This document shows positions 34,001-45,293 of a DNA stretch of 64,000 bases, piece by piece. The stretch's first letter is position 1. Every line of letters starts with the position of its first letter. The notes beneath the pieces are model-generated. The model saw only the letters and a list, made by a program, of their open reading frames with translations. It was not told where the DNA came from and did no database searches. The DNA comes from Misgurnus anguillicaudatus (taxonomy: Eukaryota; Chordata; Actinopteri; Cypriniformes; Cobitidae). A program made the translations under genes and the position numbers. The stretch spans positions 10,049,501-10,113,500 of the forward strand of contig NC_073358.2 of NCBI RefSeq assembly GCF_027580225.2. Direction: 5' to 3'.

Positions 34001-37000
34001 TGCAGATGTTCGTATGAAGGTTGCGAAAGACGCTTTTCACAGTCTGGTAAACTGAAGCGGCATGAGAAAGTGCACCAGGGTAAATGTTTTGCTTGTTTTT
34101 GCATACTGCAGTTGACACTTTTATAGTATATCTATCTACAGCTTAAAAAAATGCATCAACTTTGCAGGTTATTCGTGTACGTCCGAGGGCTGCACGTTTG
34201 TGGCAAAGACCTGGACAGAGATGACGAAACACACGAAAATTCATAAGGTAAGCATGAGGTTTTAGGAGATAGACATCTTAGATTTGTATGTGACCTCATA
34301 CAGTGACAGAATGAGAGTATTTATGTTTGTGTATTTAGTCAGGATACAGTGTGACGAGTGTAAGAAAACGTTTCGGGACATCTGGTTCTTGCGGCAACAT
34401 CAGCAAGTTCACACTGGAGAGCGTCTGGTGTTCCACTGTCCCAGACAAGGATGCACGCGCTCGTACACGACTGCCTTTAACCTCCAAAGTCACATTTTGT
34501 CATTTCACGAAGAGCAGCGGTCGTTCGTCTGCCCCCACCCTGACTGTGGCAAATCCTTTTCAATGAAGGTAAATATTCAGCTTAAAGAGCAAACTCATTT
34601 TTTGATGGATGCACTTTTTGGAGCTTCAGAAATGGGGCACTATCCAATGCCATTATGAAGCTGAAAAGAGACAGGATACTATCTAATATAACTCTGATTG
34701 TGTTTGACTGAAAAATGAAAGTCATAAATACCTAATATGGCTCGAGGGCGAATAATATAATTTTGATTTTGGGGTGAACTTTTCCTTTAAGTGTCATTCC
34801 TTTGCTAGTAGCTTTACATTAAAGGTGTTTTCTACAAAATATGGCCAAAAATATAGAAATGATAAACAAGTTTGTCTATTCCTGTAATTTCTTTGAGGAC
34901 CAATTCTACTATACTGTTTCAATAAAATGACATTGTCGATAATTGTGTGCATTTGGTTTTGTTGCAACCGTTTGGGGAAAGAATTTTCGGTCCCTACATC
35001 AGTGGTTCTCAAACTTTTTCAGCGTGCGGCCCCCCTTGTATATGGTGCATTCCTTCGCGGCCCCCCAAATTTTTTTTTTATAACAAATTTGTTCTAAAAC
35101 GTAACATTTTAATAAGACAAAACATATTAAAGTATACAAAGTAATTCTGTTGGTTAGTAGCCTTATATTTTTTTAGGTTTAATTACACAGAATTCATGAT
35201 AAATTAATGTATTTTATGAAATGTCATAAAACTGGGGCCCCCCTGGCACCATCTCGCGGCCCCCCTGGGGGCCCCGGCCCCCAGTTTGAGAACCACTGCC
35301 CTACATGACACATATTAAATCTCTTTATTAATCTTTATAAAAACAAAAAAAATGGAAATTACACTATGATTAACTCACCCTCAAGCCATCGTCAATGTAT
35401 GTGAGATTATCCTTTTTCAGACACAATCGGAGTTATACTAGAAAATGTCCTGGCTGTTCCAAGCTTTATAATGGTAGTAAATGGTGCTTCTGATTTGAAG
35501 GCCAAAAAGTCCATCCATCCTTCATAGACTTAATCCTCATGGCTCTAGGGGGTTAATAAAGGCCTTTTGAGGGCAATATTTAAAACTTTATAAACTAAAA
35601 TAAGTAACTAGCTTCTGGTAACGACCAACGCGTTTTCAACGTAGGACGTAGTGTCTCTTTTCTCCCGTCTCATCTCCACTAAGTCTCGTCCTATGCTGGA
35701 AACGCACTCTACTAAAATACTTTATAGTACACTTTTTGGACTTCAAATCAGAAGCACCATTTACTACCATTAAAAAGCTAGCCAGAACATTTTCTTATAT
35801 AACTCCAATTGTGTTCATGTGAATAAATAAACATATACATTGAGGACGGCGAGAGTGAGTAAATCATGGGGTAATTTTTATTTTTGGCTAAACTATCCCT
35901 TTAATATTATTTAACATATGCATAGACCTTATAAAATGTATTGTAAAGTATGGATAATATCTGACTCAGCTGGTGGTGTGAGACAAGGTAATACTATTTT
36001 ACTGAATGATTTTAATACTTTTATTGGTGTTAAAACAAGACTTTGTACAGGAATTAATAGATTTGCCAGCCAAATAAATGTTAAAGTGAAGTACTGTTGG
36101 TCATATATTTAAAGGAACACTCCGACCTTTTGGGATTCTAGCCCTTTCCTCGTATCCCCCAGAGTTAAGGGGGTCGCACACCGGCCGCACAGCTCAGTGC
36201 CGTTCTAAAAAACTTGAACACATTGCTTTCTATGAGTATACTCACACACCGGCGCAGACAGGTGGCGCCGCCCAGCTACGACTCAGGAAGTTGCTCAAAT
36301 CCCTGTCGCGCCACTCACATAGTTTAACATTAAATAACATCATATTTGTAACAAAACATTAACGATTAATATTGGCTGCTAACATATATTTTGCATTTTG
36401 AAGTAGACGTTATCTGACGAAGCCGGTTTACGATACCTCCGAATTGTCCTAGACGTGACTTGACGCTGAGCTGCGTGGTCGGTGTGCGACCTGCTTTAGA
36501 TGAGTCCATGCATACCTTTTTCATCTCCTTGCATGCCGCAACACTGTCTGACGCACCCACCGCTAGCCTAGCTTAGCACAAAGACTGGAAGTAAATGGCT
36601 CCAGCTAGCATACTGCTTTCAATAAGTGACAAAATAACGCCAACATTTACGGGATGCACAGAGATGAAAAAGGTAAGCATGGACTTATCTAACTCTGGGG
36701 GATACGGTGAACAAGCCAAAGTCCCAAAAAGTTGGCGTGTTCCTTTAAGACTGCATTGACCATTCAGTATGACAGAGACTGTTTCTTTAAAACAATGGGT
36801 ATGGTCTGGTGTTGAGACTTGAAAGCAGAGGCGGACAGAGTACACAGCTTCATTACTTGAGTAAGAGTACAGATACCACTTGTTAAATTTTACTCAAGTA
36901 CAAGTAAAAGTACTGCAGTCAGATGTCTACTCAAGTAAAAAGTTACTTGTTTTTAAACATACTTGAGTATCAAGAGTACGTTTTAAAATATTGCATTACT

Positions 37001-38153
37001 ACTGCCATAGTGCACATTGAAACACGTGAGATGATTGACAGCTGTACAGCAAATGATAGAGCTCTGAGGTCAAATCTGACACCAATCAGGAAGAGGAGAC
37101 ACACATCTCGCTTCGTTCACTCTAAATTGAATAGAATGGCGAGGTGGGGCCACGGGTAACTTGGCAAATTCCCGGAATGGACCTGATTGTCTTCATCCAT
37201 CGTTACCTCCATGGTTTCGTCTCTTATCTAAATCTGACTATGGTGACTTTGGGTGAAAGCTAAAGATGATTGCTGATAGGCTATCCCAATCAGTGGCGCC
37301 TGCACAATCCAATCACGTTTGAGAAAAGGGAAACAACAAATTGAGGGTTTCTGAGACTTTTCTTTTTTTCGTTTTTTTTTAGAAGTAACAGGTACTTACA
37401 GTTATGGATAGAAATATCGTGGAGTAAAGAGTACAATATTTGCCTCTCAAATGTACTTGAGTAAAGTCATGAGTACTCCCCAAAAATGATACTCGAGTAA
37501 AGTACAGATCCCTCAAAATTGTACTTAAGTACTGTACTCAAGTAAATGTACTCCGTTACTGTCCGGGTCTGCTTGAAAGCTTACATTAAATAGGAGAATG
37601 AAGATTTTTGAAACTTTGCTCACATTTTTAATGCATAAACTGGTTTGGCGTAAAAACTGTCGCTTTACTAAGTTTTGGCACATTTTCACCCTCAGCAAAG
37701 TTTACTGCGCCATACTGTTGTTCATGATCCTGAAAAGAAGAAACAGGTATGAATATAATAATTTACGCTGCTATATTGATCTGATCATTGCCAAAATGTT
37801 TTTAACGAAATCTCTTTATTGTCTTTCAGAAAAAGCCCCACCCAAAACGCTCTCTGGCGTCCCGTCTAAGTGGTCACAAACCAGACAAGAAACATTCAAC
37901 GCAAACGTTAGAATCAGGCGAGACATCATTGTCACAGGCTGGACAGTCACTAGATCTTCAAATAGTTCGTGATTTAGATACGCCCGCATCCGAAAGTCAT
38001 ACAACCCAAAAATCAGACCTCACAGAATCAAAAAGTTGTGATTTACAGCCGCTTACATCTAAGAGTGTTGTCAACCAATCAAAATCCATCTGTTCTGAGT
38101 TCAGTGACACTGCACGTCCGGTGGTCCACTTTTTGGAGCCGTTCTTGTTATAG
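31084..38153 (+). CDS. gtf3a: Transcription factor IIIA (nine zinc fingers)
   Basis: Binds the internal control region of 5S rRNA genes to recruit TFIIIC/TFIIIB and RNA polymerase III, and in oocytes also binds 5S rRNA. Exons: 31084-31200, 31538-31735, 33821-33909, 34006-34079, 34168-34247 (or 34258), 34343-34568, 37696-37746, 37830-38153. The product is about 389 aa. Nine C2H2 fingers are complete, from CSFPDC (ligands C14, C19, H32, H36) to [10 protein letters not shown]...RHTVVH. Finger 6 has the unusual FVAKTW and finger 7 the short CDEC form, both typical of TFIIIA. The tail starts [21 protein letters not shown], then becomes Ser/Thr-rich and diverged. Oddities: the linker after finger 1 is HTGVRPF, not HTGERPF, at the exon 1/2 join. 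The exon 5 donor GTAAGC does not keep frame with exon 6; a weaker GT at 34259 does. The start is the ATG at 31084. Confidence 0.92.
31884..33622. mobile_element. Large foldback transposon in gtf3a intron 2
   Basis: The ends read AGGATTAGTCAATTTTC and its near-complement. TTAA abuts the left side (31880-31883); the right side has decayed to TTAC/TACC. About 200-bp terminal arms pair (31884-32092 with 33421-33622). A second palindrome sits inside (about 32104-32210 against 32455-32580). No intact transposase was found. Small frames inside are by-products of the inverted arms. Confidence 0.75.
33046..33310. repeat. 123-bp tandem duplication, about 2.1 copies
   Basis: Copies begin with GCGCTATTCTATGAGATG at 33046 and 33169, and a truncated third at 33292. 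The period is 123 bp, a multiple of three. That is why two overlapping open frames run through the first two copies. It lies inside the foldback element. Confidence 0.85.
35000..35298. mobile_element. hAT MITE with perfect 8-bp TSD
   Basis: The ends read CAGTGGTTCTCAAACTTTTT and TTTGAGAACCACTG, with an exact duplication CCCTACAT at 34992-34999 and 35299-35306. The interior is rich in GGCCCCCC tracts. It is in the long gtf3a intron 6. Confidence 0.92.
35350..35900. mobile_element. Foldback MITE, left end worn
   Basis: The right end, AAACTATCCCT, abuts TTAA at 35901-35904. Sequence around 35430-35520 is the inverse of 35730-35830 (AGAAGCACCATTTACTACCA). The left terminus is decayed, so the left limit is approximate. 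Confidence 0.55.
36113..36744. mobile_element. TTAA-flanked MITE in gtf3a intron
   Basis: The ends read AGGAACACTCCGACCTTTTG and its near-complement CAAAAAGTTGGCGTGTTCCT-like. TTAA lies at 36109-36112 and 36745-36748. No coding capacity. Confidence 0.78.
36826..37571. mobile_element. hAT-type element with 8-bp TSD (ACTTGAGTA-rich)
   Basis: The ends read CAGAGGCGGACAG and CTGTCCGGGTCTG, with an exact duplication CTTGAAAG at 36818-36825 and 37572-37579. The sub-terminal zones are full of ACTTGAGTA and AAGTA words in inverted orientation, a layout common in fish genomes. Confidence 0.9.
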
Positions 38154-38230
38154 ACTCCGACGTCTTTATTTCGACCCAATACAAATTCTTTGCCAGTTAA
38201 AAGGATCATACCTTTGCAAAATATGAAACT

Positions 38231-38236
38231 TTTATT
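38231..38236 (-). terminator. Poly(A) signal, mtif3
   Basis: AATAAA on the minus strand, only 9 bp beyond the mtif3 stop codon (38246-38248). If used, mtif3 would have a very short 3' UTR reaching toward the gtf3a stop at 38151-38153. Confidence 0.5.
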
Positions 38237-38245
38237 TAAACATTT

Positions 38246-41094
38246 TCAGTCTTTTGATTTCTCTGTCGTTGAGGTTAAAGGTGTTTTTGGTTTCTCCAAG
38301 TCTTGCTTGTTTGAAGTCTCAGTCGCTTTCTGTCGCAGTTCTTTGGCAGAGGCGAGGCGAAGGACACACATGGCAGCCCGTCCTCCACGGACAACGGTGG
38401 GTTTAGATACGAAACCGACCGGCAATGATATCTTCTCTACCATCTGTGTCAGCACTTTATCCTGTTGAAGGAAATGAACAAATATAACAAAATTTAAACT
38501 GTTTGTTTATACCACGAATACTATTGTGTAGTTGTTCAGTGTTAGGTTTCAAAGAACCATTTAACAGTATTTATTTGGTTAATAAATACAAAAAAATTGC
38601 TGCCACTTATGTGTTTAGATTTTTTTTATTAAAGTCAACCTCTACATTTAGTAATCTCATATTTTTGTTGCTGCTTATGTTGATGGATGGATTTTGAGCA
38701 ATTACTCCCTACCAATTTCTTTTGGTTAGTCTGTAGTGTAAATGAAGAGTTTGGTTCCAAAATGCAATAAATCCATTTTGACAAATTTCGGTAAAAACAT
38801 GTTTTCTATACCAAGAAAGTGACAAGATGAAAACCACTATTTTCTGTTACAAACTTACACATAGCATCTTTAGGTTATAAAAACATAAAAAATTCAAATC
38901 CATAACTTGATTTTCAAAGATTTATTATAAAAACGAATTCTTTTTTCCACAAAATGCAATAAATCCATGAGTTTTTTTTTTCAAAATGCTAGAAATCTAT
39001 TCAATTAAATGTGCATTCATCTTTGTCATTTTATATTCATTTAGTTGAACAGTTGTACACACTGATAAAAAAATAAGCATTAATGGCATTAATAAAAACA
39101 CTTTGTCATATTAAGAACACTGTCATTGCTGCGGTTATACTTGACGTCGTCGCTTAGCATTTTTCACAGCGATCAGCTGTAACAGTTAAATTGTTTTGGT
39201 CCTGCTCGATTTTCGTGGACTTTGAGTAAAATAATGGAAAGTTTTTCATAAGATCCCCTTCGGTCAATGTGTTAGCATGATGCTGTCGGGAGAACAAGCA
39301 CCCGTCTCCCGAGTGCATCTCGCGGATATTATTAGATGTTGATGGCTTACGTTTCTTTCCTGTCACAGAAAAACATCACAGGTTTATCAATGCCATTAAA
39401 GTATTATTTTGTTTTGTTTGTTGATCACGAAGTACAAAGTAGATGAGGAAAACTAGGACTCTATGTACTCAGCGCTCGGCCATTGTTTGTTTACATTGCG
39501 TGAATGGTACGCTGTAATTTCTGGAGCGGATTTATTGTGTTCTGTAAAAAAGGAGGTGTGGCGTTTATCGCATTTTGTGAAAAAAGGGATGACAGAATAA
39601 CACAGCGGATATTGGATTTTGCGTAAAATTAAGAATTTACTTTTAACTACTGACCTGATATAATACTGATTTTGGCAGTAACTCATTTTTTTTTTCCAAA
39701 ATGCCGTTTATTGCGTTTTGGAACCAAACTCTTCAAATAATGACTCAACGTCTCAAAATATGTACGTAGCAACAACTGTATATACTGTTTATATCTATAA
39801 AGTAGAAACCATTGTGAATTGATGTCATACCAGCGGTGTTTCGCTGCCACTTCTCGCTTTGATTGTGAGTCTGACGTGATTCTTCTTCTCCAACCAGCTG
39901 ACAACCTGACGCAGTTTAGTGTCCAAATCATGCTGGGAAATATCAGAGGAGAAATTCAGCTCCTTTGATTGGACAGGACCTGCAAATACATAAACATCAT
40001 CAAAGTGGTATATAGGAAGGTGAAGTTTACCACATAAGATGAATGACGTTAAACTGAACATTAAAAATATTTTATATATAAAAAAGTTAACATTTCTCCA
40101 TTAGTTTTAAAAACGGCAACATTCCAATCTAAAATGAATTAAAGGTGCAGTGTGTAAATTTTAGCAGGATCTAGCGGTGAGGTTGCGAATTACAACCAAC
40201 TGCTTAGTCCATTGCTTTTGAAACACAGAAAGAGGCTACCGTAGCTGCCACTGGACAAACACATCATCGTCGGAGACAACTTAGTAAAAAACTGTCCGTT
40301 AAGGGCTTCTGTAGAAAAATGTCGGCACAAAATGGCGACTTCCATGTAAGGGGACCCTCTTTGTATGTAGATAAAAAGGTCTCGTTCTAAGGTAATAAAC
40401 ACATAACAGTTCATTATGAAAGGTCTTTATACACCACTGATAATATAGTTTTGTATATTATTTTGCATTTCTGTCAAGATATCCTTCTAAAAAAATTACA
40501 CACTGCACCTTTAAAGATGATCACTAAAACGACCGGTCCTTTCTCAAAACTTCCTCTGTAAAATATCCAATCATTTGTATTCCAGTAATAAAATAATTTG
40601 TATTCCTTTATGAAACAGGATCTGAAGCGTGTGTGTATTTCTTTACCCGTCTTCGCTTTCTGCATCTCTCTGAGTTTTAGCTGCTCTTCATGAATCTGTT
40701 TGCCTCTCATCAGTCTGTATACCGGAGGATCAGAATTGTCGTTAACCGCGACAAGCTTCAGTCCCGTTTCGTCCATCATTCGAATCACTTCGGCACGGTG
40801 CAGCGTGCCCAGTTCCTCACCCTCCTCACCCAATAATCGTATGTGGCGCTGATTGATCTTTCTACCCACACTGCCAAAAGTCACCCGTGCTCGTGGGTCC
40901 AGCTTTTTCGTTTCCTTCGGGTGATCGGCCACATCGAGATTTTCAGCATCTGTGCAGAAGGAGACGCGCAGCAAGGGTGAGAGCGCGTGATGATGACTCC
41001 ATGCAGGTCTGACAGCCGATGAAGGGAAGATGATGTGGCTGATGGGTCGAAGAGGAACACGACCCAAAATAAACCTCAGGAAACCTAAAGACAT
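38246..41094 (-). CDS. mtif3: Mitochondrial translation initiation factor 3
   Basis: Nuclear-encoded IF3 that keeps mitochondrial ribosomal subunits apart and proofreads initiation. Three coding exons on the minus strand, 41094-40647, 39979-39831 and 38461-38246, join in frame with GT/AG borders and give 270 aa (human about 278). Residues 1-50 form a basic, hydroxylated targeting sequence (MSLGFLRFILGRVPLRP). The IF3 N domain follows: FGSVGRKINQRHIRLLGEEG, LGTLHRAEVIRMMDETGLKLV. The linker is QLKLREMQKAK. The C domain contains ISQHDLDTKLRQVVSWLEKKNHVRLTIK, GGRAAMCVLR and a Lys/Thr-rich tail. It is convergent with gtf3a: the stop codons are 92 bp apart. The ATG used is directly before a TCTTTAG that could also act as an acceptor, so a start in an upstream exon is not excluded. 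Introns carry MITEs at 38744-39734 and 40143-40510. Confidence 0.92.
38581..38586 (+). terminator. Candidate poly(A) signal for gtf3a
   Basis: The first exact AATAAA on the + strand after the gtf3a stop (38151-38153). Using it would make the gtf3a transcript run antisense across the last coding exon of mtif3. A non-canonical upstream signal (such as AATACA near 38178) is an alternative. Confidence 0.3.
38744..39734. mobile_element. GAAGAGTTT-ended element in an mtif3 intron
   Basis: 991 bp with ends GAAGAGTTTGGTTCCAAAAT and its complement. AAAT lies directly outside both ends (38740-38743 and 39735-39738). It shares its end sequence with the smaller 23701-23939 element. Interior frames have no recognised motif. 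Confidence 0.75.
40143..40510. mobile_element. TTAA-flanked MITE in an mtif3 intron
   Basis: 368 bp. The ends read AGGTGCAGTGTGTAAATTTT and AAATTACACACTGCACCT, with TTAA at 40139-40142 and 40511-40514. A diverged relative lies at about 3573-3965. Confidence 0.82.
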
Positions 41095-41809
41095 CGTTAA
41101 AGACAGTGGCAGGTGTTTATGATGACTGTCATTTAATATGGATTTATCATTTACTATAATTTAGATACATAATTACTGCAAATGTGCACTGAGGAAAAAA
41201 ATGAACAACTAAGAATACAAAATATGCAATATTTACCCAAACAGGCTAATATTTTTAGTAACATTGTGTCTATACCATAACATACATTATACATATATTA
41301 ATTTGTTTTACAAAATTACAAAAACCTTTTTTTGCATAACCATTTTCTCACAAAAATATTGCTCGAATTCCCCTACGTCACGTTTTCTTAGAAGTCATTG
41401 ATTTTATTATATTGGTCATTCCATCTGTTTGGTCAATGCAAATAAGTAAAACCTTTCTGGGATTTGCTATCATTGATCAAATGACTAGTAAATACACTTC
41501 ATATCCATATGAATAAAAAGATGCACTTTATAATCGTGTTATATATTTAATTTATTTACAATGCCAAATAATAGAAAAATATAAATTATCGTTTTTAAAC
41601 CTAAACATGATTTTGACGTTGTGAGACTAATTTGTGACTATTAATACACAATATCTACGTATGAGATAACATCCGTGTGAATAAACAATGTGCCATTGGA
41701 ATCATATACAGTAACATCTAATAAAAACATTAAATTATTATTTTGCTGTCTTTGAACTTGAATCAAACTGAATTTATGCATAAACAGCAAACTGAACACA
41801 GATACTTAC

Positions 41810-41990
41810 GTTAAAGAAAAAACGGAACAGCTTATGAAGACAAAATATGCGAAGCAATATCAGTCAAAAGGTTTCGACAATAAAATCAAAACCAATCCCA
41901 TATGAATTGTAGCTTTGAAAATAAACAATCCTGCAATGTGAAGTCAAAAGACTTTTCAGAAAAAACCCCGACGCACGCAAATGACGTCAT
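41810..41990 (-). promoter_or_regulatory. Candidate mtif3 non-coding exon and promoter
   Basis: On the minus strand a consensus donor GTAAGT occurs at 41809-41804, downstream of a CpG-containing stretch with a full TGACGTCA at 41982-41989. This fits a short non-coding first exon spliced to the start-codon exon. An acceptor could be AATGACAG near 41132. No transcript evidence is available. Confidence 0.35.
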
Positions 41991-41999
41991 CCACAGCCG

Positions 42000-42990
42000 A
42001 CGCATTTGTTGCGCAATATATCCAATATCTATGAATATATCCAAAATAGGTTTTGCTCCGAATTAAAAAGTTTAACTGAATCCCTATGTAAATTAAAGAA
42101 AAACAAAAAAACAGTTAAATCATACCAGATTTTAAATAAGGTTTTGAATCACCTGTAATTTGAGATAAAATCTTTTGATGAACTTTCCTACCCCCTTTCT
42201 TTATTTATTATTATTATTATTTATTTTTATTATTTTGTTATTATTATAAATCCCTCATAACAGAGTGTTTGTTCTTATTATTGTATAATATGTTCTCAAA
42301 TGTCAATTGTTACTGGCATAATGTTAATAAAAAAGAAAAAAATATACAAAATAGGACGATCTGATCCTTCCCATCACTATTTTATTAAGATTTGTTTTAT
42401 TAGTTTTTATACTAACTGGTCATATAGTGTTATTATAATACTGGATAAATATTATGAGTGTATATTTTTTAAAGTTTCCCTGATTATTTAGCCTAGAAAT
42501 CAATAAAGTACGTTTTCAGGAGATCAGGTCAGAATTAAAAAATATTGAAAAATGTTCTAATTCCGTTTGTTTTGTAATGATAAATAAATAAATGTAGTCA
42601 TTTTGAATCGCATGACATCTATATTAAGATTGAATTTAGAGATCACGTGGGTCAGTTTCAGTGCACTCGTCTGTGTTTAACTCGAGTTGACACAATTTGA
42701 CCTCCACCATAAAGCTCACCGCTTCTCTTTATACTGTGTCCTATAGATATAAAGCTTGCTGTTTCCCAAATCTCTATTTGAATAAAAATCCAGACACAAT
42801 CACAAAAAGTTATTTTTATTTATTCCCATTGTGTTTCTTTTCCACACTGGCATTATGTAGCAATTAACTAAATTAAAGCCAACATAAGTAATGTTCAAAG
42901 AAACAATACGGACAATTTTTATTTACTCATGCATTTTGCAAACGTCTTTAAAAACCCACACAATTAAGCTCTTTCAATATACCTAATCCT
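42000..42990. other. AT-rich spacer, no gene seen
   Basis: Strongly AT-rich (ATTATT runs at 42205-42245), with no exon-like frames and no clear transposon ends. AACTCGAGTTGA at 42678-42689 is a short palindrome. Confidence 0.45.
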
Positions 42991-42994
42991 AAAA

Positions 42995-43870
42995 AGCAGA
43001 CAAAAACTTTGTAAAGGCTTTCTAATATGTGTTTTAGACATTGTGGGAAAGGCAGCGTGGGTCGACCCGGGCCGTAGCTGCATAGAAACAGTAATTCTAG
43101 AGATTTTACAGTCAGCTGAGCAGCAATAGATTAATTTGTTTAACTCTGACTGCTACAAAGAGCCTCTAATCTTTTGCTGTTCTCAATGGCTTTAACCTTC
43201 GTGTCAGGGAAAAGCTGCTACGTTTCTAAAAGAGTCCAGAATTCCTCTGTCACCTGCCCATCCGCACGCAGGTGCACCGACAGCGCTCCTCCATCAGAGA
43301 GCTCGGCACAGGAAGTGCAAAGAGAGTGAGGTCACAGGTCACGGCGGAGGCGACTGGTGTGTGTTCACATCGACATGGTTTGAGTTTCAAAGAGAAGACA
43401 GGGATATAAAGAAAAGACAAAATGAGAGGAAATATAAAGGAGAACAGTAATGGGACTGTTCTTTATTTATTAGGGGTTTAATGACGCCATGAAGCTGTAA
43501 CTATAAGGTAAAAAAATACATTTAATTGTTTTATTTGTTTATTACATCATCTACTTTCACCTTAAAATGTGATACAAAATGAAATAAAACTAACTTTAGA
43601 AGTTGCGAGGCCATCATCCCGGGACAAAATTAAACAAAGCTAAAGTGCATAATGATGAACTTCCAGTCCATTCAGAATGCGAGACCTTAGGGCGCGAACC
43701 CCGATCGTTTGGAGAAAGAACTTTCGCTGCAAAGGAGATGGCTGACAAAAACGTGCGGTCTGTAGGCAGCAGGTGGATGATTGTACACGGTTGACTGCGC
43801 CCAGAGAAAGATGCGCTCGCAGAAAGAGCATTTATAAACCGACTAGTTTGCTCATTAGTGCAAGATACTG
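42995..43870. other. Candidate conserved non-coding blocks
   Basis: Two repeat-free, balanced-composition segments (about 43020-43400 and 43580-43870), separated by AT-rich sequence. They contain TAATTC/TAATTT, CACCTG and GCAGGTG words and a perfect DR1. Frames overlap on both strands without protein-family likeness. The location, downstream of mtif3, is where vertebrates carry developmental homeobox genes (GSX1, PDX1, CDX2), which makes enhancers plausible. This is inference. Confidence 0.35.
43329..43341 (+). promoter_or_regulatory. Perfect DR1 nuclear-receptor element
   Basis: Two AGGTCA half-sites separated by one base, C: 43329-43334 and 43336-43341. DR1 is the preferred site of HNF4, COUP-TF and RXR/PPAR dimers. 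It lies inside the repeat-free block described above. Confidence 0.5.
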
Positions 43871-44493
43871 TTTCTTCTAATGGTCACCCTGCGTGGTGGT
43901 CACACCTTCTCAATGAATAAGACTGACTAGGCTGAACAGTGTCTTCTTTTTGAGGTTTATCTTTGTAGGTGTTGTGTAAAGAAGGCTTTTCATGGAGCAT
44001 GTCTTTGTTGAACTATAAACAGTGGCTTGAGTGACATGTCTAAAGCTAAAGAGATTCACTTCTTAAGATATCCAAGGCTAGCATTCGTATTGTTCATGGA
44101 TAAGGTTTTGAACTTCGGACATAAATAACACCTCATTATGTGGCTTTTTGCGGTGTGTTTATGATTTTAACGTTAAATACGTCACAGCCTTATAGACAGT
44201 TTCAGCAGTAACAACATAAACAAGCGACTTGCGTGGTCCTCACATAACTTTCGGTAAACTCCGCTAAGAATAAATAACAACAAAGTACTTTAAAAATAGT
44301 TTATTTACAAGCAAAATAAACAATACGTAGATTACATAGGAAACCAAAACATTTGATATTTTCGACGAGGTATTTGTTCAAGAGTTCAGTTTAGCAAGTC
44401 AGACCATTAAAAAAACTGAAACCGGAAGTAAAGTTCCGACCAGTATCACATCATCGCACGTGCGTCCGATGAAACCGTCTATAAGTAGGCTAC

Positions 44494-45278
44494 GGCTGCA
44501 TCCGAAAACTCACAATTTCTGCCTTCTGAGGCAGCTTTCCAAGGCAGGAAGGCATCAAGGCATGTCCGAATTCAATGTTAGGTTTACTTCCTGTCTCCTG
44601 AGATACCTATTTGTGGGCGTACAATAAGAATGTGATTGGTCGAGCCTGGTCGAGTTCGAAAAAATAAAATGGCGGCCAATGAAGCGACTGGAGCAAAAAT
44701 TAGTGTAAATAAAGGTAGATTTTACACCTTTTAATTGCATTTCAAATATGTGATTAGTAGTCGTAGTTTTCAAATATGTGATTAGTTATCACAAAGGCGC
44801 TCTCTGTTTATATTTCAAACATGCTGCCTTTGAAGTGTGTCTGAAAGTCTTTCTCTGAGCTGCCTTCATGCCTCCGAAGTAGGGTGGCCATTCGTGCCAG
44901 TTCTGCCGGACACGTCCCAAACATGTTTTTGGAGTTCGTTCTCCGGAAGTCGCGTTGGTCGACCGCATACGTCACCAATGTTTAATATTTCGGGTTTAAT
45001 TTCAGAAAAGCAACCGTTACATTTCAAGGTAAGAATGAAACTACAATGATTGTATGTCTTAAAAGAAATAAATCTTAATTTTCTAATGTATTTTAACTGA
45101 AATGTGAGAACCTCGATGATGTATGCGGTCTAAGCAACGCGACTTTCGGAGAACGCACCTGAACACATGTTCGGGACGTGTCCGGCGGAACTGGCACAAA
45201 TGGCCACCCTACTCTGAAGTCATTTCCTCATGAGGCAGCGAGGCAACGAGTCACTGCCTTGAGTTTTCGGATGCAGCC
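44494..45278. mobile_element. MITE with GGCTGCATCCGAAAACTCA ends
   Basis: The left end, GGCTGCATCCGAAAACTCA, and the right end, TGAGTTTTCGGATGCAGCC, pair almost perfectly. The body carries GAGGCAG/CTGCCTC inverted words. It is interrupted by the younger 44880-45211 element. Confidence 0.75.
44880..45211. mobile_element. hAT-like MITE nested in another MITE
   Basis: The ends read TAGGGTGGCCATTCGTGCCA and its near-complement. The flanks CTCCGAAG (44872-44879) and CTCTGAAG (45212-45219) match at 7 of 8 bases, as expected of an 8-bp target duplication. Confidence 0.78.
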
Positions 45279-45293
45279 CTCATTAGTCTGAGT

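Noticed and set aside
40474..40646. Extension of the mtif3 first exon past 40647
   Set aside because: This stretch is intron and MITE after a GTAAAG donor. The IF3 sequence continues at 39979.
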